Source: Leptolyngbya sp. SIO1E4 (GTDB lineage Bacteria > Cyanobacteriota > Cyanobacteriia > Phormidesmidales > Phormidesmidaceae). From it: a stretch of 64,000 nt of DNA. The DNA lies in NCBI GenBank assembly GCA_010672825.2, contig JAAHFU020000006.1:62001-126000 (forward strand). The letters are read 5' to 3'. The notes under the pieces are model-generated. The model was not told the DNA's origin. It saw only the letters and a program-made list of their open reading frames with translations, and did no database searches. Position 1 is the stretch's first letter, and each line of letters opens with the position of its first letter. Positions 18,605 through 28,033 of this stretch are shown in pieces. Position numbers and translations under genes: made by a program.

Positions 18605-18859
18605 TTATTTCTGCTCGGCAGAGTGATTCACTTCATCGAACTTTTCGATTTCCTCTTCGGTTCGATATTGCATCGAGAGGGTTCTATGTTCTGTTTTTTG
18701 ACGCTGCCTAGCTAGCAATTCACGCGTTTCTTCTTGAGTTTCAGCATCATTAGTTTCAGCAACTTCTGCTTCGCTACGCTCTAGCATTGATTGCTGGCGG
18801 TGTTGCTTTTGTTGTCTTTGCTCAGCGACATTCTGACGAGCTTTTTCCTGAGTAGACAT
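18605..18859 (-). CDS. small charged coiled-coil protein, first gene behind site 5
   Basis: This 84-residue protein is composed almost wholly of Gln, Glu, Arg and Lys. It contains two similar segments, ARQNVAEQRQQKQHRQQSML and ARQRQKTEHRTLSMQYRTEEE, which suggests an internal duplication and a helical or disordered structure. A GAGGAAATAAAG ribosome site precedes the ATG. The composition resembles hydrophilic stress proteins, but no family can be named. Promoter module 5 lies about 120 bases upstream. Confidence 0.65.
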   Translation of the reverse strand: MSTQEKARQNVAEQRQQKQHRQQSMLERSEAEVAETNDAETQEETRELLARQRQKTEHRTLSMQYRTEEEIEKFDEVNHSAEQK

Positions 18860-18978
18860 CTTTATTTCCTCAGAACCATTCAGGCGATGTGAATTTTTCT
18901 AGATATGAAGACAGCTCTTTATTCAGGAGCAGTTATTAATTTCCAACTGAACCCCGTTGAGAACTCCCTTCAACTATT

Positions 18979-19013
18979 ACGTTATCGAGAGAGTATGAGG
19001 ATGTTATGAAGAA
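18979..19013 (-). promoter_or_regulatory. island promoter module, site 5
   Basis: The minus-strand operator TTCTTCA-TAAC-ATCCTCA (18995-19013) is followed by 8 bases and GATAACGT (18979-18986). It drives the run of small genes from 18859 down to 17786. Confidence 0.75.
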
Positions 19014-19033
19014 GTCCTTCGTCGCAAACAAAG

Positions 19034-19477
19034 CTAGTTGCGAGTTTCCGGTTCAACAATGTCTAAGATTGCTTCGATTAGAATCGTTGGATCAAAGGGT
19101 TTAGCAACAATGGCAGCGGCTCCCGCCGCTTGAGCCTGCCGCTGATCCGCCAAGCGATCACGCGGCACCAAACACACTACGGGAATGTCTTGTGTCAATA
19201 CACTAGCTTTTAATTGAGCCAGCATTGCTGATTGATTTGAGTGCCCATCGAGAAGGATGACGTCAGGTAATTCTTCCTGTGCAACTGTCAGCCAGCCTTG
19301 GGTTGAGTCTGTCGTGATGACCTGCCATCCCGATGTCCCCAAGCTAAACTGAAGAACTGTTTGAAGATCATCCACATCTTCAATGAGGAGCAAGCGGATG
19401 AAGTGACGAGGCGGCATTGACTCTTCAGAAGCTGCATACAGTGTTATTTGTAACTCACGTCTATTATTGGTAAACAT
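19034..19477 (-). CDS. stand-alone response-regulator receiver
   Basis: This is a single CheY-like receiver of 147 residues with no output domain. The phospho-acceptor is in DVILLDGHS, the acidic pair in LLIEDVDD, and the conserved Lys in VAKPFDP. The residue after the acceptor block differs from the usual D-x-M-P. An alternative ATG at 19417 (MPPRHFIRLLLIEDV) would remove a non-conserved leader. Operator site 6 lies 74 bases upstream, so this receiver is itself a regulon member and could give feedback onto the island phosphorelay. Confidence 0.85.
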   Translation of the reverse strand: MFTNNRRELQITLYAASEESMPPRHFIRLLLIEDVDDLQTVLQFSLGTSGWQVITTDSTQGWLTVAQEELPDVILLDGHSNQSAMLAQLKASVLTQDIPVVCLVPRDRLADQRQAQAAGAAAIVAKPFDPTILIEAILDIVEPETRN

Positions 19478-19550
19478 TTATACTTACAAGGAATTTATTC
19501 ACCTGCGGTGAGAGAGTTTACTTACTCAAAGGTGGGATTATTTGTCCTAC

Positions 19551-19585
19551 ATTTTAGCGAAAGAATATGAGGATCTCGTGAGGAA
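19551..19585 (-). promoter_or_regulatory. island promoter module, site 6
   Basis: The minus-strand operator TTCCTCA-CGAG-ATCCTCA (19567-19585) is followed by 8 bases and GCTAAAAT (19551-19558), with TAAAAT as -10. It drives the receiver gene at 19034-19477. Confidence 0.78.
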
Positions 19586-19607
19586 ACTCCTTACTGGTAA
19601 AACGCTA

Positions 19608-19982
19608 CTACCATCCTAAAAAGCCCGAAATTTGGCTGGCCAGGGTCATAGGGTCGAAGGGTTTGGTAATAACGCCTTTGGCACCCAGCGCATAGAAACG
19701 CCGTCTATCCGCTGCCTGTGCCTTTGCCGTCATAAAAATCACCGGAATGTTCTGAGCGTCGGGAGACTTCTGTATCAATTCAAACGTTGCCACTCCATCG
19801 CGATCAGGCATCATCACATCCAGCAAAATGACATCTGGTTGCTCTGAGAAGACAAGCTTCAGCCCTTCATCACTGGAATCAGTCGCCAACAGCTCCCATC
19901 CAGCCTCTACCATTAGCCCCACTTCGGTAATTTTGTGAATGTCAACTTCGTCGTCAATGAGCAGGATGCGTTTGGTGGACAT
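19608..19982 (-). CDS. CheY-like response regulator, partner of the adjacent kinase
   Basis: This is a 124-residue single receiver. It has the full signature: LLIDDEVD acidic pair, [14 protein letters not shown] with the phospho-acceptor Asp, FMTAKA with the Thr switch, and TKPFDP with the Lys. It starts 2 bases after the stop of the large sensor kinase, so the two are co-translated and probably form a cognate pair. With no DNA-binding domain, it would pass phosphate onward or act by protein contact. Confidence 0.92.
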   Translation of the reverse strand: MSTKRILLIDDEVDIHKITEVGLMVEAGWELLATDSSDEGLKLVFSEQPDVILLDVMMPDRDGVATFELIQKSPDAQNIPVIFMTAKAQAADRRRFYALGAKGVITKPFDPMTLASQISGFLGW

Positions 19983-19984
19983 AG

Positions 19985-22900
19985 TTATGCTTGTGGCAGT
20001 GTAAAGAAGAAAGTACTACCAACCCCGAGCGTACTTTCAACCCAAATTTTACCGCCATGTCGCTGCACAATATTTTTGCAGATGGCAAGTCCTAGGCCGG
20101 TACCGCCAAGCTGTCGCGAGTCGGAGGCGTCTACTTGACGGAAGCGTTCAAAAATCGTTTCTACCTTATCGGGTGGAATGCCGCGACCTTGATCTTTGAC
20201 CTGAATAAGGGTGCCCTCTTCTTGCTTGGCAGCACTGAGCCAAACGGTCGTATTGGCTGATGAAAACTTAATGGCGTTACTGAGCAGATTTGTGACTACT
20301 TGGACGATGTGGTCAGGGTCTGCCCAAACTGTCAACTCTGGAACATTGATGATAATTTGAATATTTTGGTCGACAGCCATTGCTTGTATAGCTTGGGCTG
20401 CTTGAGTCATAAGTTCAGTAAGCTTGCAGGTCTGCATCAACATGGCCACACGGCCAGATTCCATACGCTCCAAGTCCAACACGTCGTTGATGAGGCGCGT
20501 GAGGCGCTGGGTGTTTTTCAGGGAAATCTCGATAAATTCTTGGCCTTGGGGCGTCAGTGTGCCCAATTTCTTGCTGGCTAAGATTTTGAGGGAGCCATGA
20601 ATCGAGGTGAGCGGTGTGCGTAACTCATGACCGACGATAGAAACAAACTCATCTTTCATGCGTTCGGTGGCTTTGCGATCGCTAATATCATTCGTTAGCC
20701 CAAAAAATCCTTTGATGTAACCGTGGTCATCCATCTCAGGAATGTAGGTTGCCATCAGGCAACGCGGTTTTCCGTCAGGGGTCGTGAGTTCTGCCTCAAA
20801 GCTGGACTTTTGGCCTGATAGCACTGCCTCAATATGAGGTTTCACGAGAGCGTAATAGTCATCTCCCATCACCTCCCAAACGTGACGACCTTGTAATTCT
20901 CTAACCGGAATTTGAAACCAGTCTTCATAGGTTTGGTTATTAAAGCGATAGCGCTGCTGAGTGTCCACATAACAAATCAGCGCCGGCAGCGCATCTGTGG
21001 TTAGCCGCAGTTGTTCTTCACTGCGGCGTAGAGCCGCTTCCGATTGTCGCTGCTCGGTAACATCCTTCAAGATGACGGTGAATAGCTGACCCGTCTTGGT
21101 ATGTAACTTTGAAATCGAAGCTTCCGCCGGAAACTCTTCGCCCGTTTTGCGCCGTCCAAGCACATCGCGTCGGCGATTAGCTATTCGTCGAGAGGTATCT
21201 GACGACAGGGCAAAATTACGGACATGCTGTCGATAGATTTGCCGGAACGCTTCCGGCAGCAAAATATCAAGGCGTTGGTTTTGGACCTCGTCAAAGGTGT
21301 AGCCAAAAATCCGCTCAGCTCCCTGGTTATACAAAACAATCCGCTTCTGACTGTCAATGGAAATGATAGCCTCATCGGCATTGTCGAGAATACCTTCTAA
21401 TTTTTGCTGACTCTCCCGCAGGGCATTTTCAATCCAAACCCGTTCCTGGATTTCCTGCCGCAGCTGATGATTCGTTTGCATCAGTTGTTGAGAGCGTCGC
21501 TTCACCCGAGCTTCGAGGTTATTTAAGAGCTGAGCTTGGGAGATGGCTACTCCTATCTGATCCGCCAGTTGCTGTACAAAATCAACTTCAAAGGCTTGCC
21601 ATTGACGGGGGCGATCGCATTCACTGGCGGTGATTAATCCCCACAGCTGATCGCCTACATAAATGGCAGCTTCAATACAGGACTGAGTATTCCATTGTTC
21701 TAGAAACGCTGCCGTGCAAAGCGAACAGCGGCCTGACCTGAGATCTTCACAGGCACATGCCTGAAGCATCGTAGCCGCTGAGGGGGACATGAGCTTGAGG
21801 CCCGAAACTTGCTGCCCAATCAGAGAAGGAGAGACATCTCCTGACCGCTTCGCTTCTTGGATGACTTGGCCGGTTTCTTCGGAGCCGCACTCAATAATCA
21901 ACACGCGATCGCAGCCCAAAAGCTCCCGAACCTCGGTAACCGCGGTCTGTAAAATCTCCTTGATGTCTAAAGACTCGCGGATTTTGCGCATGATCTCACT
22001 AAGCACATGTCCCTGTCGGTACTGGCGTGCCAAGTTTCGTTCGATTTGGCGCTGGCTGGTTACGTCAATGCCGGTACCGATGACATACTCCACAACACCC
22101 GCTGCGTCCTTAAGGACTGTGTTCGACCAGTTAATCAGCCGACGGGTCCCATCCTTACACAGCCAATGATTCTCGTACTGGTTCGGCGTTTGCGCTTGAT
22201 TAAGCTGATGGAAGACAGCTTGAATATCAGTTCTTTCCTCAGGCGGAATCAACACCGCCCAAATCGGATGCCCCTGCACCTCACTGGCAACATAGCCTGA
22301 TACCTGCTCACAGGTATTATTAAAACTGACAACTTGCCCCGTTCGATCCAGCACCACCACTAGCGCACCGACCGTGTTTAGCACTGCAGCAATGAAATTG
22401 CGCTCTTGCTTCAAATCATCTTCGAGCTGTTTACGCTCTGTGACGTCTTGGGCCGCTGCGTAAATAATTTGCTCCTCAAGGGAGGCCGTTGCGTTCCAGC
22501 TAAACCAACGATAGCGGCCATCTTTGCAGCGATAGCGATTCTCGAAAGCAATCGTGAGTTCCCCTGCGGCTAAACGCTTGATCTCAGCCTGAGTGGCGGC
22601 GAGATCTTTAGGATGGATAAAGCTTGTAAAGGGGCGTGCCAGCAGTTCTGCAGTATCGTAGCCTAAAATACTTGCAAAGCCGTTGAGCCGCTTGAAATAA
22701 CCATCCAAGCCAGCAATGCAAAGCAGGCTGGGGGTGACTGCAAAGAATTGCTCTAGCTGCGCTTGAGCCTGCTGACGTTCCTGATTTACCTGCTGGAGAG
22801 CCTCATCCGTCTGAACGATTTGAGCCGCTTGGAGCCCAACGCGTTCTTCCAGCACTTGGCGCGCATTTTGTAGAATCGCCTCTAATCGACAACGCTCAAC

Positions 22901-23899
22901 GACTTCCGCCTGCAGCACTTGATTCATTCGCTGTAGCTGCTGGTTCGCTTCATTCAATCTGCTGGTTTGGGCCTCGCTCAGCTGCTGCATCTGTTCAATA
23001 TCGGCCAGCATCTCAAGTGGGTCTAAAATTTGCAACAGGCTCGTCTGAGTCACAATACCGGCCAATCCTCCAGCTTCATTCGCTACGACCAAACGACGGG
23101 TGTGTCGCTGCTGCATTTCTTGTTGGGCCGCCCAAAGCGTATCCTGCGGATGCACCAAGAAGAGCGGTGTACTCATCACGGTCTGAGCTGGGGTTTGCGT
23201 CAGGGATAGCCCCAAAGCTTGAAACTGCACAATATCTCGTTCTGTGACGATGCCAATAGGTACTTCCTGCAAGAAATTTCCCTGATGCCTTGTCTGGGTG
23301 ATCACAATGCAACTCACCCGGTGCAGAGTCATCCGCCGAGCGAGTTCCAGCAGGCTTTCGGTAGTTTCTGCCTGAATCACCTCGCGGGTCATGACTTCGC
23401 CCACATGTCTGAGCTTAAGAAAGTTGAAGGGGTGCATGGCTCGTCGAATGCCTGCTTGGGTCACAAGTCCCAGCAAAGCACCCGCCTCGTCAATAATGGG
23501 CAATTGGCGAATCCGATGCTGCTTTAAGGTAGACAGCACTGTGAAAATGCTGTCTGCCTCGGAGCGCTTAAGGGCAACGACAGGGTGAGTCATCACCTCC
23601 GAAACCGTCACTCCGTCTAGCTCCGCCCCTTCGGCTACCAACCGCACTAAATCGCGCTCGGTAAAGATGCCAAGCAGTCTGTTTTCAGCCACAATCAGGG
23701 CACAGCTGGAAGAAGCTGTAGACATCGGTTGGGGCACATTAGATTCGACTTCAGCGAGTTGGCAGGCTCGGCCTGCCGCTTGGCCCATCTGCTCAACCAC
23801 GCTCTCAACCGTTGTGTTTGGATCAACCGTTAGGGGTTGATAGTCCAGTATTTGCTCAACAGTGAGAAGTTGCATGGCTTGTCGGTCGGCTGGTGGCAT
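19985..23899 (-). CDS. large CBS/PAS/GAF sensor histidine kinase
   Basis: This is a 1304-residue soluble kinase with no transmembrane helix. The order is: two CBS pairs (about 12-130 and 160-305), which in other proteins bind adenine nucleotides; a coiled coil (310-375); PAS-PAC (about 380-490); PAS-PAC (495-625); GAF with several Cys (640-790); PAS (825-940); PAS (945-1065); HisKA with the phospho-acceptor in [16 protein letters not shown]; and HATPase ([25 protein letters not shown]). Translation may start at M9 (23875). It lies directly before a CheY-like partner. The CBS input suggests sensing of energy charge, and the PAS/GAF domains could sense redox or ligand. No operator of the island type precedes it, so it could be an upstream sensor. 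Confidence 0.93.
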   Translation of the reverse strand: MPPADRQAMQLLTVEQILDYQPLTVDPNTTVESVVEQMGQAAGRACQLAEVESNVPQPMSTASSSCALIVAENRLLGIFTERDLVRLVAEGAELDGVTVSEVMTHPVVALKRSEADSIFTVLSTLKQHRIRQLPIIDEAGALLGLVTQAGIRRAMHPFNFLKLRHVGEVMTREVIQAETTESLLELARRMTLHRVSCIVITQTRHQGNFLQEVPIGIVTERDIVQFQALGLSLTQTPAQTVMSTPLFLVHPQDTLWAAQQEMQQRHTRRLVVANEAGGLAGIVTQTSLLQILDPLEMLADIEQMQQLSEAQTSRLNEANQQLQRMNQVLQAEVVERCRLEAILQNARQVLEERVGLQAAQIVQTDEALQQVNQERQQAQAQLEQFFAVTPSLLCIAGLDGYFKRLNGFASILGYDTAELLARPFTSFIHPKDLAATQAEIKRLAAGELTIAFENRYRCKDGRYRWFSWNATASLEEQIIYAAAQDVTERKQLEDDLKQERNFIAAVLNTVGALVVVLDRTGQVVSFNNTCEQVSGYVASEVQGHPIWAVLIPPEERTDIQAVFHQLNQAQTPNQYENHWLCKDGTRRLINWSNTVLKDAAGVVEYVIGTGIDVTSQRQIERNLARQYRQGHVLSEIMRKIRESLDIKEILQTAVTEVRELLGCDRVLIIECGSEETGQVIQEAKRSGDVSPSLIGQQVSGLKLMSPSAATMLQACACEDLRSGRCSLCTAAFLEQWNTQSCIEAAIYVGDQLWGLITASECDRPRQWQAFEVDFVQQLADQIGVAISQAQLLNNLEARVKRRSQQLMQTNHQLRQEIQERVWIENALRESQQKLEGILDNADEAIISIDSQKRIVLYNQGAERIFGYTFDEVQNQRLDILLPEAFRQIYRQHVRNFALSSDTSRRIANRRRDVLGRRKTGEEFPAEASISKLHTKTGQLFTVILKDVTEQRQSEAALRRSEEQLRLTTDALPALICYVDTQQRYRFNNQTYEDWFQIPVRELQGRHVWEVMGDDYYALVKPHIEAVLSGQKSSFEAELTTPDGKPRCLMATYIPEMDDHGYIKGFFGLTNDISDRKATERMKDEFVSIVGHELRTPLTSIHGSLKILASKKLGTLTPQGQEFIEISLKNTQRLTRLINDVLDLERMESGRVAMLMQTCKLTELMTQAAQAIQAMAVDQNIQIIINVPELTVWADPDHIVQVVTNLLSNAIKFSSANTTVWLSAAKQEEGTLIQVKDQGRGIPPDKVETIFERFRQVDASDSRQLGGTGLGLAICKNIVQRHGGKIWVESTLGVGSTFFFTLPQA

Positions 23900-23988
23900 G
23901 TCAGGGCTCGATGGTTTTCACGAGGACGGCAAGCATTAATGGCAATCGTAATACTTCAACCCCTGATCCACTTGCAAATCGACGGCTG

Positions 23989-24023
23989 TTCTTCATAAAT
24001 CCCTCAGATTATTTCCATAGGCT
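23989..24023 (+). promoter_or_regulatory. island promoter module, site 7
   Basis: The plus-strand operator TTCTTCA-TAAA-TCCCTCA (23989-24006) is followed by the usual 8-base gap and CATAGGCT (24016-24023). It lies 28 bases before the ATG at 24051. Confidence 0.7.
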
Positions 24024-24050
24024 AAAAATGCAGCAACAGGGATAAACGTT

Positions 24051-24440
24051 ATGGAATTTCTATATTGTTTTGCCAATGCAAGTTTGACTCAAAGGGTGTT
24101 GGATTATCTACTCAGGAAGATGCGACCGTATGTCGATTGCGTCACAGTTATCTTCTTAAACGATCGCTGGGTCATACGACTGACGTTAGATTTAGACGTA
24201 GAGGCTGAGCACTTCAACGACTGTTGGGCCGTTCTGAGCGAACACGGTATACCCTATCATCCACCCACAGCCATCACTCTGGCCTTTAAAGATCTCGATA
24301 AGGGATGTGGCTTAACGCAGGTTATGAATCGTCATCACGTTGCCATTGTGTCTCACGGCGCGCCCACCCCTGATGAGGTAGGTTGTTTTCAAGAGCAATT
24401 TGTTTCGGGTTTGGGGTACTGCCCGCAGAGTCTGGTTTAG
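24051..24440 (+). CDS. unrecognised 129-residue soluble protein (site 7)
   Basis: I do not recognise this protein. It starts MEFLYCFANASLTQRVLDYLL behind CAGGGATAAACG. It has alternating strand-helix character (VDCVTVIFLNDRWVIRLTLDL, then HHVAIVSHGAPTPDEVGCFQEQF) and no membrane segment or signal peptide. A small alpha/beta or ferredoxin-like fold is possible. The operator just upstream and the balanced codon usage support expression. It lies divergent from the sensor kinase. Confidence 0.65.
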   Translation: MEFLYCFANASLTQRVLDYLLRKMRPYVDCVTVIFLNDRWVIRLTLDLDVEAEHFNDCWAVLSEHGIPYHPPTAITLAFKDLDKGCGLTQVMNRHHVAIVSHGAPTPDEVGCFQEQFVSGLGYCPQSLV

Positions 24441-24455
24441 CTTCTGTGTAAAGCC

Positions 24456-24617
24456 TCACATATGACGTTTAACCATGACTACCAGTCGCTGGGTAATGCG
24501 CTGGAGACAAGCTATCTCCTGTTTGAGGCGCACGATTTCGTCTCGGAGTGATTGGTTTTCTTGACGGAGCGATTGATTTTCCTGGAGCAGATCCAGCTCC
24601 TTGAGTGAAGCGTACAT
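24456..24617 (-). CDS. 53-residue leucine-zipper-like miniprotein
   Basis: The frame from ATG 24617 encodes 53 residues dominated by heptads: SLKELDLLQENQSLRQENQ, SLRDEIVRLKQEIACLQR, then a basic tail ending KRHM. Leu, Ile or Asn occupy core positions with near-perfect seven-residue spacing, including Asn residues typical of parallel dimers. No strong ribosome site is visible, and upstream in-frame codons stay open to TAA before it. It could act as a dimerisation antagonist, but that is speculation. It lies convergent with the gene at 24051-24440. Confidence 0.5.
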   Translation of the reverse strand: MYASLKELDLLQENQSLRQENQSLRDEIVRLKQEIACLQRITQRLVVMVKRHM

Positions 24618-24757
24618 GATGCGGTGGAGAGGCAGAACTTTACTTTCAACAGCGATGATTTAATCCCTTATCGACGGTTAGGGCACTGTAGACAGTCCTG
24701 CTTACATCTCCATTCTGTCTTACCTATCGGTTGTCTGGAGGCGGCTGAAATCAAAAA

Positions 24758-26602
24758 TTACAGCTGAGATCGCGCCGTGCCGTTAAGGGCAGCTCGCTGC
24801 AATCGATTGACAATCCTGTTTGGTAACCCTGTGGTCATCGCCGACTTACTGATGAAGTCATCCGCCCCTACGTTGAAAGCTTGTTGTTGGGTCTTATCAT
24901 CCTTATGCACTGTAAGAAATAACACGGGCAAATGCCGCCATTTTTCATCGGCTCGCAAAACCTGGCAGAGTTCTAAACCATTCGCCTCGGGCATTTCCAC
25001 ATCTAACACAAGTAACTGCGGCTGCACAGCCTCCAAAGTACTCCAGAGCTGGGACGGATCGTCTAGGGTCGTGGGTTGAATCCCCCAAGGCAATAAGAGG
25101 GTTCGCAGAAAGTCTAAAACCTCTACATCATCATCCACCACCACAATTTTGTAGGAGGTGCGATCTATTTGTAAGGTCTGCTGCACAGTCTTGACGGCGT
25201 GTCGGGGAGCTGTTGAAGTGGGAAGAATGACATCTGCTCCTTGCTGCACCATCTGCAGCCGCTGCTGAAAATCTTGAATATCGGTCACCATCAGCACCGG
25301 GATTTTATCCGAGCATTGAGCGATCGCCTCTAGAAATAACATCCCCTCCTCAAAATGTGCCTGATCCAGCCATAGCAGCACTCCAGCCGGGGCGTGAGCC
25401 TGCAAGATTGCATGCGCCTGGGTCAGGTTAGTCGTCCCCATGCTACGGATACCCACTGCCGCCGCTTCATCAGTGAGCCTTTGGCTAAGGGACTCATCCG
25501 CCCCCACAACCAACAGTTGAGGAGCACTGGAGATCGCAGCTGAGATAACCTCCTGGCTGGAGCCACTGGCCAGATTTTGCCGTAGACTTTGCACGAGTTC
25601 AGAGACCTGCGAGGCATGCTGACCAATCAAAGGGACCTCAAGTTGTAACAAATGCTCTAGTTCACGGGCAATTCGTGACCCTTCAGAAAAGCCAAAGCAG
25701 CCTAAAGAACCCGCTAGTTTATGAGCGTGAGATCGGCTTGTGTGCTGCAGCTCAGCACTCAGTTGCCCCACATCCATGGCCGCCGCCGCCGCTTCCAATA
25801 CGTTCAGTCGCTCCTGCATCGTACCCTGATGCACTTCCCAGGCTTTAGCGACAGCCGCTATGATTTCTGATTCAGTAGGTTTCTGAGACTCAGGGGCCAG
25901 AATATCTTGAGCCGGTACTACATCCGAATCCAGAGCCTTCAGGCGATAGCCCAAGCCATACACAGTCTCAATAAAATTCTTAGGAGCTCCGCCCGCCTTA
26001 AGCTTTTGGCGTAATCCCTTGATGTGCGTTCTCACCGCATCGCCACTAGGTGGATCCTCAAATAACCAAATGTCTTCAATGATGGCATTGAGGCTGAAAA
26101 CTTGATTCGGATGGCGTAGGAACAGCTCCAGCAGGGCATATTCCTTTGGCGTTGTATGCAGCTGATGTTCGCCGTAAAAGACTTCAAAAGTATCCGGCTT
26201 TAAGGTCAGGTCACCCCATTGCAGGTCAGAGGTTGAAACATGACTGTCGCGACGCAGCAGAGCCCGAATGCGGGCACATAATTCACCAAAATCAAACGGC
26301 TTGACGACGTAGTCATCCGCTCCCGCATCCAGAGCCTGCACCTTATCGGCACTGGTATCCTTCGCCGTCAGCATCAAAATTGGGCAGGTAACCCCCTGCT
26401 GACGAAACTGCTGACAGAGTGAAGTGCCCTCTGCGTCCGGCAGCCGTATATCTAAAACAACGAGGTCGTAAGAGAAGAGCGCCAAAAACTCCTGAGCCGT
26501 TTCCCCATCAACTGCAATATCAACGGCATAGCGTTGTCTGATCAGACTCTCCGCCAATGTCTCCATCAGGGCTTCGTCATCATCGACCAGTAGTATTCGC
26601 AT
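24758..26602 (-). CDS. RcaC-like multidomain response regulator (REC-wHTH-Hpt-REC-REC)
   Basis: This 614-residue regulator has five modules. Receiver 1 (1-118) has the acceptor in LVVLDIRLPDAEG. An OmpR/PhoB winged helix (128-225) contains DAVRTHIKGLRQKLKAGGA and TVYGLGYRLKA. An Hpt domain (about 245-345) has the phospho-His in HTSRSHAHKLAGSLGCFG. A degenerate receiver (355-475) follows, where WLDQAHF replaces the normal acceptor block. Receiver 3 (480-605) has LLVLDVEMPEANG. The layout is that of RcaC, which binds TTGTACA-N4-TTGTACA, the same 7-4-7 spacing as the island operator. It is therefore a leading candidate for the island activator (inference). It has no operator of its own. Confidence 0.92.
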   Translation of the reverse strand: MRILLVDDDEALMETLAESLIRQRYAVDIAVDGETAQEFLALFSYDLVVLDIRLPDAEGTSLCQQFRQQGVTCPILMLTAKDTSADKVQALDAGADDYVVKPFDFGELCARIRALLRRDSHVSTSDLQWGDLTLKPDTFEVFYGEHQLHTTPKEYALLELFLRHPNQVFSLNAIIEDIWLFEDPPSGDAVRTHIKGLRQKLKAGGAPKNFIETVYGLGYRLKALDSDVVPAQDILAPESQKPTESEIIAAVAKAWEVHQGTMQERLNVLEAAAAAMDVGQLSAELQHTSRSHAHKLAGSLGCFGFSEGSRIARELEHLLQLEVPLIGQHASQVSELVQSLRQNLASGSSQEVISAAISSAPQLLVVGADESLSQRLTDEAAAVGIRSMGTTNLTQAHAILQAHAPAGVLLWLDQAHFEEGMLFLEAIAQCSDKIPVLMVTDIQDFQQRLQMVQQGADVILPTSTAPRHAVKTVQQTLQIDRTSYKIVVVDDDVEVLDFLRTLLLPWGIQPTTLDDPSQLWSTLEAVQPQLLVLDVEMPEANGLELCQVLRADEKWRHLPVLFLTVHKDDKTQQQAFNVGADDFISKSAMTTGLPNRIVNRLQRAALNGTARSQL

Positions 26603-26698
26603 CGTTCAACCATGAGGTGATTAAACTCTACACAAAAAAGCTCCCCACCTCTATGATCAAACACCTCGCTCAGCTTTGGGTCAAGTTCGTTAATGTTT

Positions 26699-26790
26699 AC
26701 TGGTTAGTCGTTGGTCGTTGATGGTTAGTCGTTAGCTATTGATGGTTGATCGTTCCCTGTTCCTAATAGCTCATTGATGGTTAACCAGAA
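26699..26790. repeat. degenerate tandem repeat TGGTTAGTCGTT
   Basis: The stretch repeats variants of TGGTTAGTCGTT and TTGATGGTT at least five times, followed at about 26800-26860 by a pyrimidine-rich run. It is typical low-complexity intergenic DNA of filamentous cyanobacteria and lies upstream of the RcaC-like gene. Confidence 0.7.
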
Positions 26791-26856
26791 TCCCAATGAA
26801 CTATCACCCTTACCCTTCCACCCTTCCACCCCTTCACTCTTTACTCCCTCAACCCT

Positions 26857-27141
26857 CTACAAACCCACATTGACTCCGATCAGCAGGAGTAAGAGCACTA
26901 CAAGGAAGATGTAATTTCCCCAAGGCTGACCTTTCATTTCATTTTCTAAACGCCCTTTGGGAGATCGAGGATTCGAAGTTTCATCAAGAGATCCTGAGGT
27001 ATGTAAGCTTTCTAGCTCTTCAAGGTCTTCTTTCATCTGCCTAATTTGGTCCGCAACCTCGTGTGATTGCTGCTCTAGCCGCTGAATCTTTCTTCTCTCA
27101 AAGAAATATTCAAGATTTTTGGAGGTTCCTTGCATATCCAT
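26857..27141 (-). CDS. coiled-coil protein with C-terminal membrane anchor (site 8)
   Basis: The product has 94 residues from ATG 27141, which follows GGAGGTGCA. A longer frame to 27249 would start upstream of the operator and is rejected. A heptad-rich coiled coil (about residues 15-52: RKIQRLEQQSHEVADQIRQM) leads to a polar linker and a tail of about 18 hydrophobic residues (YIFLVVLLLLLIGVNVGL), so it is probably tail-anchored with its coil in the cytosol. No family is recognised. It is divergent from the Psb28-like gene, and each has its own operator. Confidence 0.7.
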   Translation of the reverse strand: MDMQGTSKNLEYFFERRKIQRLEQQSHEVADQIRQMKEDLEELESLHTSGSLDETSNPRSPKGRLENEMKGQPWGNYIFLVVLLLLLIGVNVGL

Positions 27142-27201
27142 TGCACCTCCTTGTTCAAGGAAATTTGTTGAGTTGATTGAACCTGTAGTTCTTCCACTTT
27201 C

Positions 27202-27236
27202 ACGATAGATAGAAAAAATGAGGAACTTACGAAGAT
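27202..27236 (-). promoter_or_regulatory. island promoter module, site 8
   Basis: The minus-strand operator ATCTTCG-TAAG-TTCCTCA (27218-27236) is followed by 8 bases and TCTATCGT (27202-27209). It drives the coiled-coil membrane protein and decides its start at 27141. Confidence 0.78.
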
Positions 27237-27255
27237 ATCTCTCATACAAGTTTCT

Positions 27256-27290
27256 CTACTCATAAATTCCTCAAGTTTGATTTCTACTCT
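27256..27290 (+). promoter_or_regulatory. island promoter module, site 9
   Basis: The plus-strand operator CTACTCA-TAAA-TTCCTCA (27256-27273) is followed by the standard gap and TCTACTCT (27283-27290). Only 20 bases separate it from site 8 on the opposite strand. It drives the Psb28-like gene. Confidence 0.83.
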
Positions 27291-27381
27291 GTGATTAAGC
27301 TTGGGTGAAGAGAATCAGACCGCAACAGATAGCAGCAATACACTCACTCAAGCAGTCAGCTATGCAATAGGAAGTTTTAGG

Positions 27382-27780
27382 ATGGCTGCTCTAATACCTT
27401 GTGTCCAAATCTTTAAAGACGTTCCTGAAAAAGTAAGCAGTGTGAGTCTAAGACGTGACCTGTCTACGGGAACCTATGTTGCCGTGATGAGATTTCAGAC
27501 ACTAGCTTCCTTAGCACATTTCCGATGTTTTGGAAGACGTTCAGGCAAGACGCTATACCTGATTGATACCGAAGGAGAAATCTTGATTGCCCCCTTTATC
27601 AAGATGCTCTATGGTGGGCCGGAGGGAGAAGATATCAGAAGCGTTGAATGCCAACTCGAAATCGGTCAAGATACCCATTGGGAGCGGCTCATGCGATTTA
27701 TGCATCGCTATGCAGACGCCAATGGGCTAACCTTCAGAGAAACTGGGTCAGATAGACAGTCAGAATTACTCTGTAGCTGA
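27382..27780 (+). CDS. Psb28-like photosystem II assembly factor paralogue
   Basis: The product has 132 residues from ATG 27382. The frame opens at TTG 27301, but that is too close to the -10, and the Psb28 fold begins at PCVQIFKDVP. Family features are the N-terminal strand pattern (VQIF-x-DV ... VSLRRDLSTGTYVAVMRF), the hairpin LYLIDTEGEILI, and the C-terminal signature HWERLMRFMHRYADANGLTF, matching W-(D/E)-R-(F/L)-MRFM-x-RYA in Psb28. Psb28 and Psb28-2 bind CP47-containing assembly intermediates and help PSII assembly and repair. This divergent copy is placed under the island operator, which suggests a stress-specific form (inference). Confidence 0.83.
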   Translation: MAALIPCVQIFKDVPEKVSSVSLRRDLSTGTYVAVMRFQTLASLAHFRCFGRRSGKTLYLIDTEGEILIAPFIKMLYGGPEGEDIRSVECQLEIGQDTHWERLMRFMHRYADANGLTFRETGSDRQSELLCS

Positions 27781-27930
27781 TAGTCGGCCATGTGAGGACT
27801 TTACTGAATGAGCAAAATCCTGCCATTTTCAAGCATATGAACGGCTATTGGGACTGCTAGCGATCATGAAGCCAGTCGCAAGGCTCCAAAACAAGCCCCG
27901 GCTCTGCTTCAAATACGGTGCTGCGCTGGG

Positions 27931-27965
27931 AACCTCACAAGTTCCTCATATCCATTGTCTAACTT
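27931..27965 (+). promoter_or_regulatory. island promoter module, site 10
   Basis: The plus-strand operator AACCTCA-CAAG-TTCCTCA (27931-27948) is followed by the usual gap and TCTAACTT (27958-27965). It drives the four-gene ABC exporter operon starting at 28034. Confidence 0.85.
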
Positions 27966-28033
27966 CAAGATGGAGTTAATTTTCTAGAAGTAAAAGTCGA
28001 ACCCTCCTAGCTACTGAACGAGGAGGCCCGTTC

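Noticed and set aside
26699..26860. Tandem repeat region as a possible CRISPR array
   Set aside because: Units are short, degenerate and without uniform unique spacers. It is low-complexity intergenic DNA.
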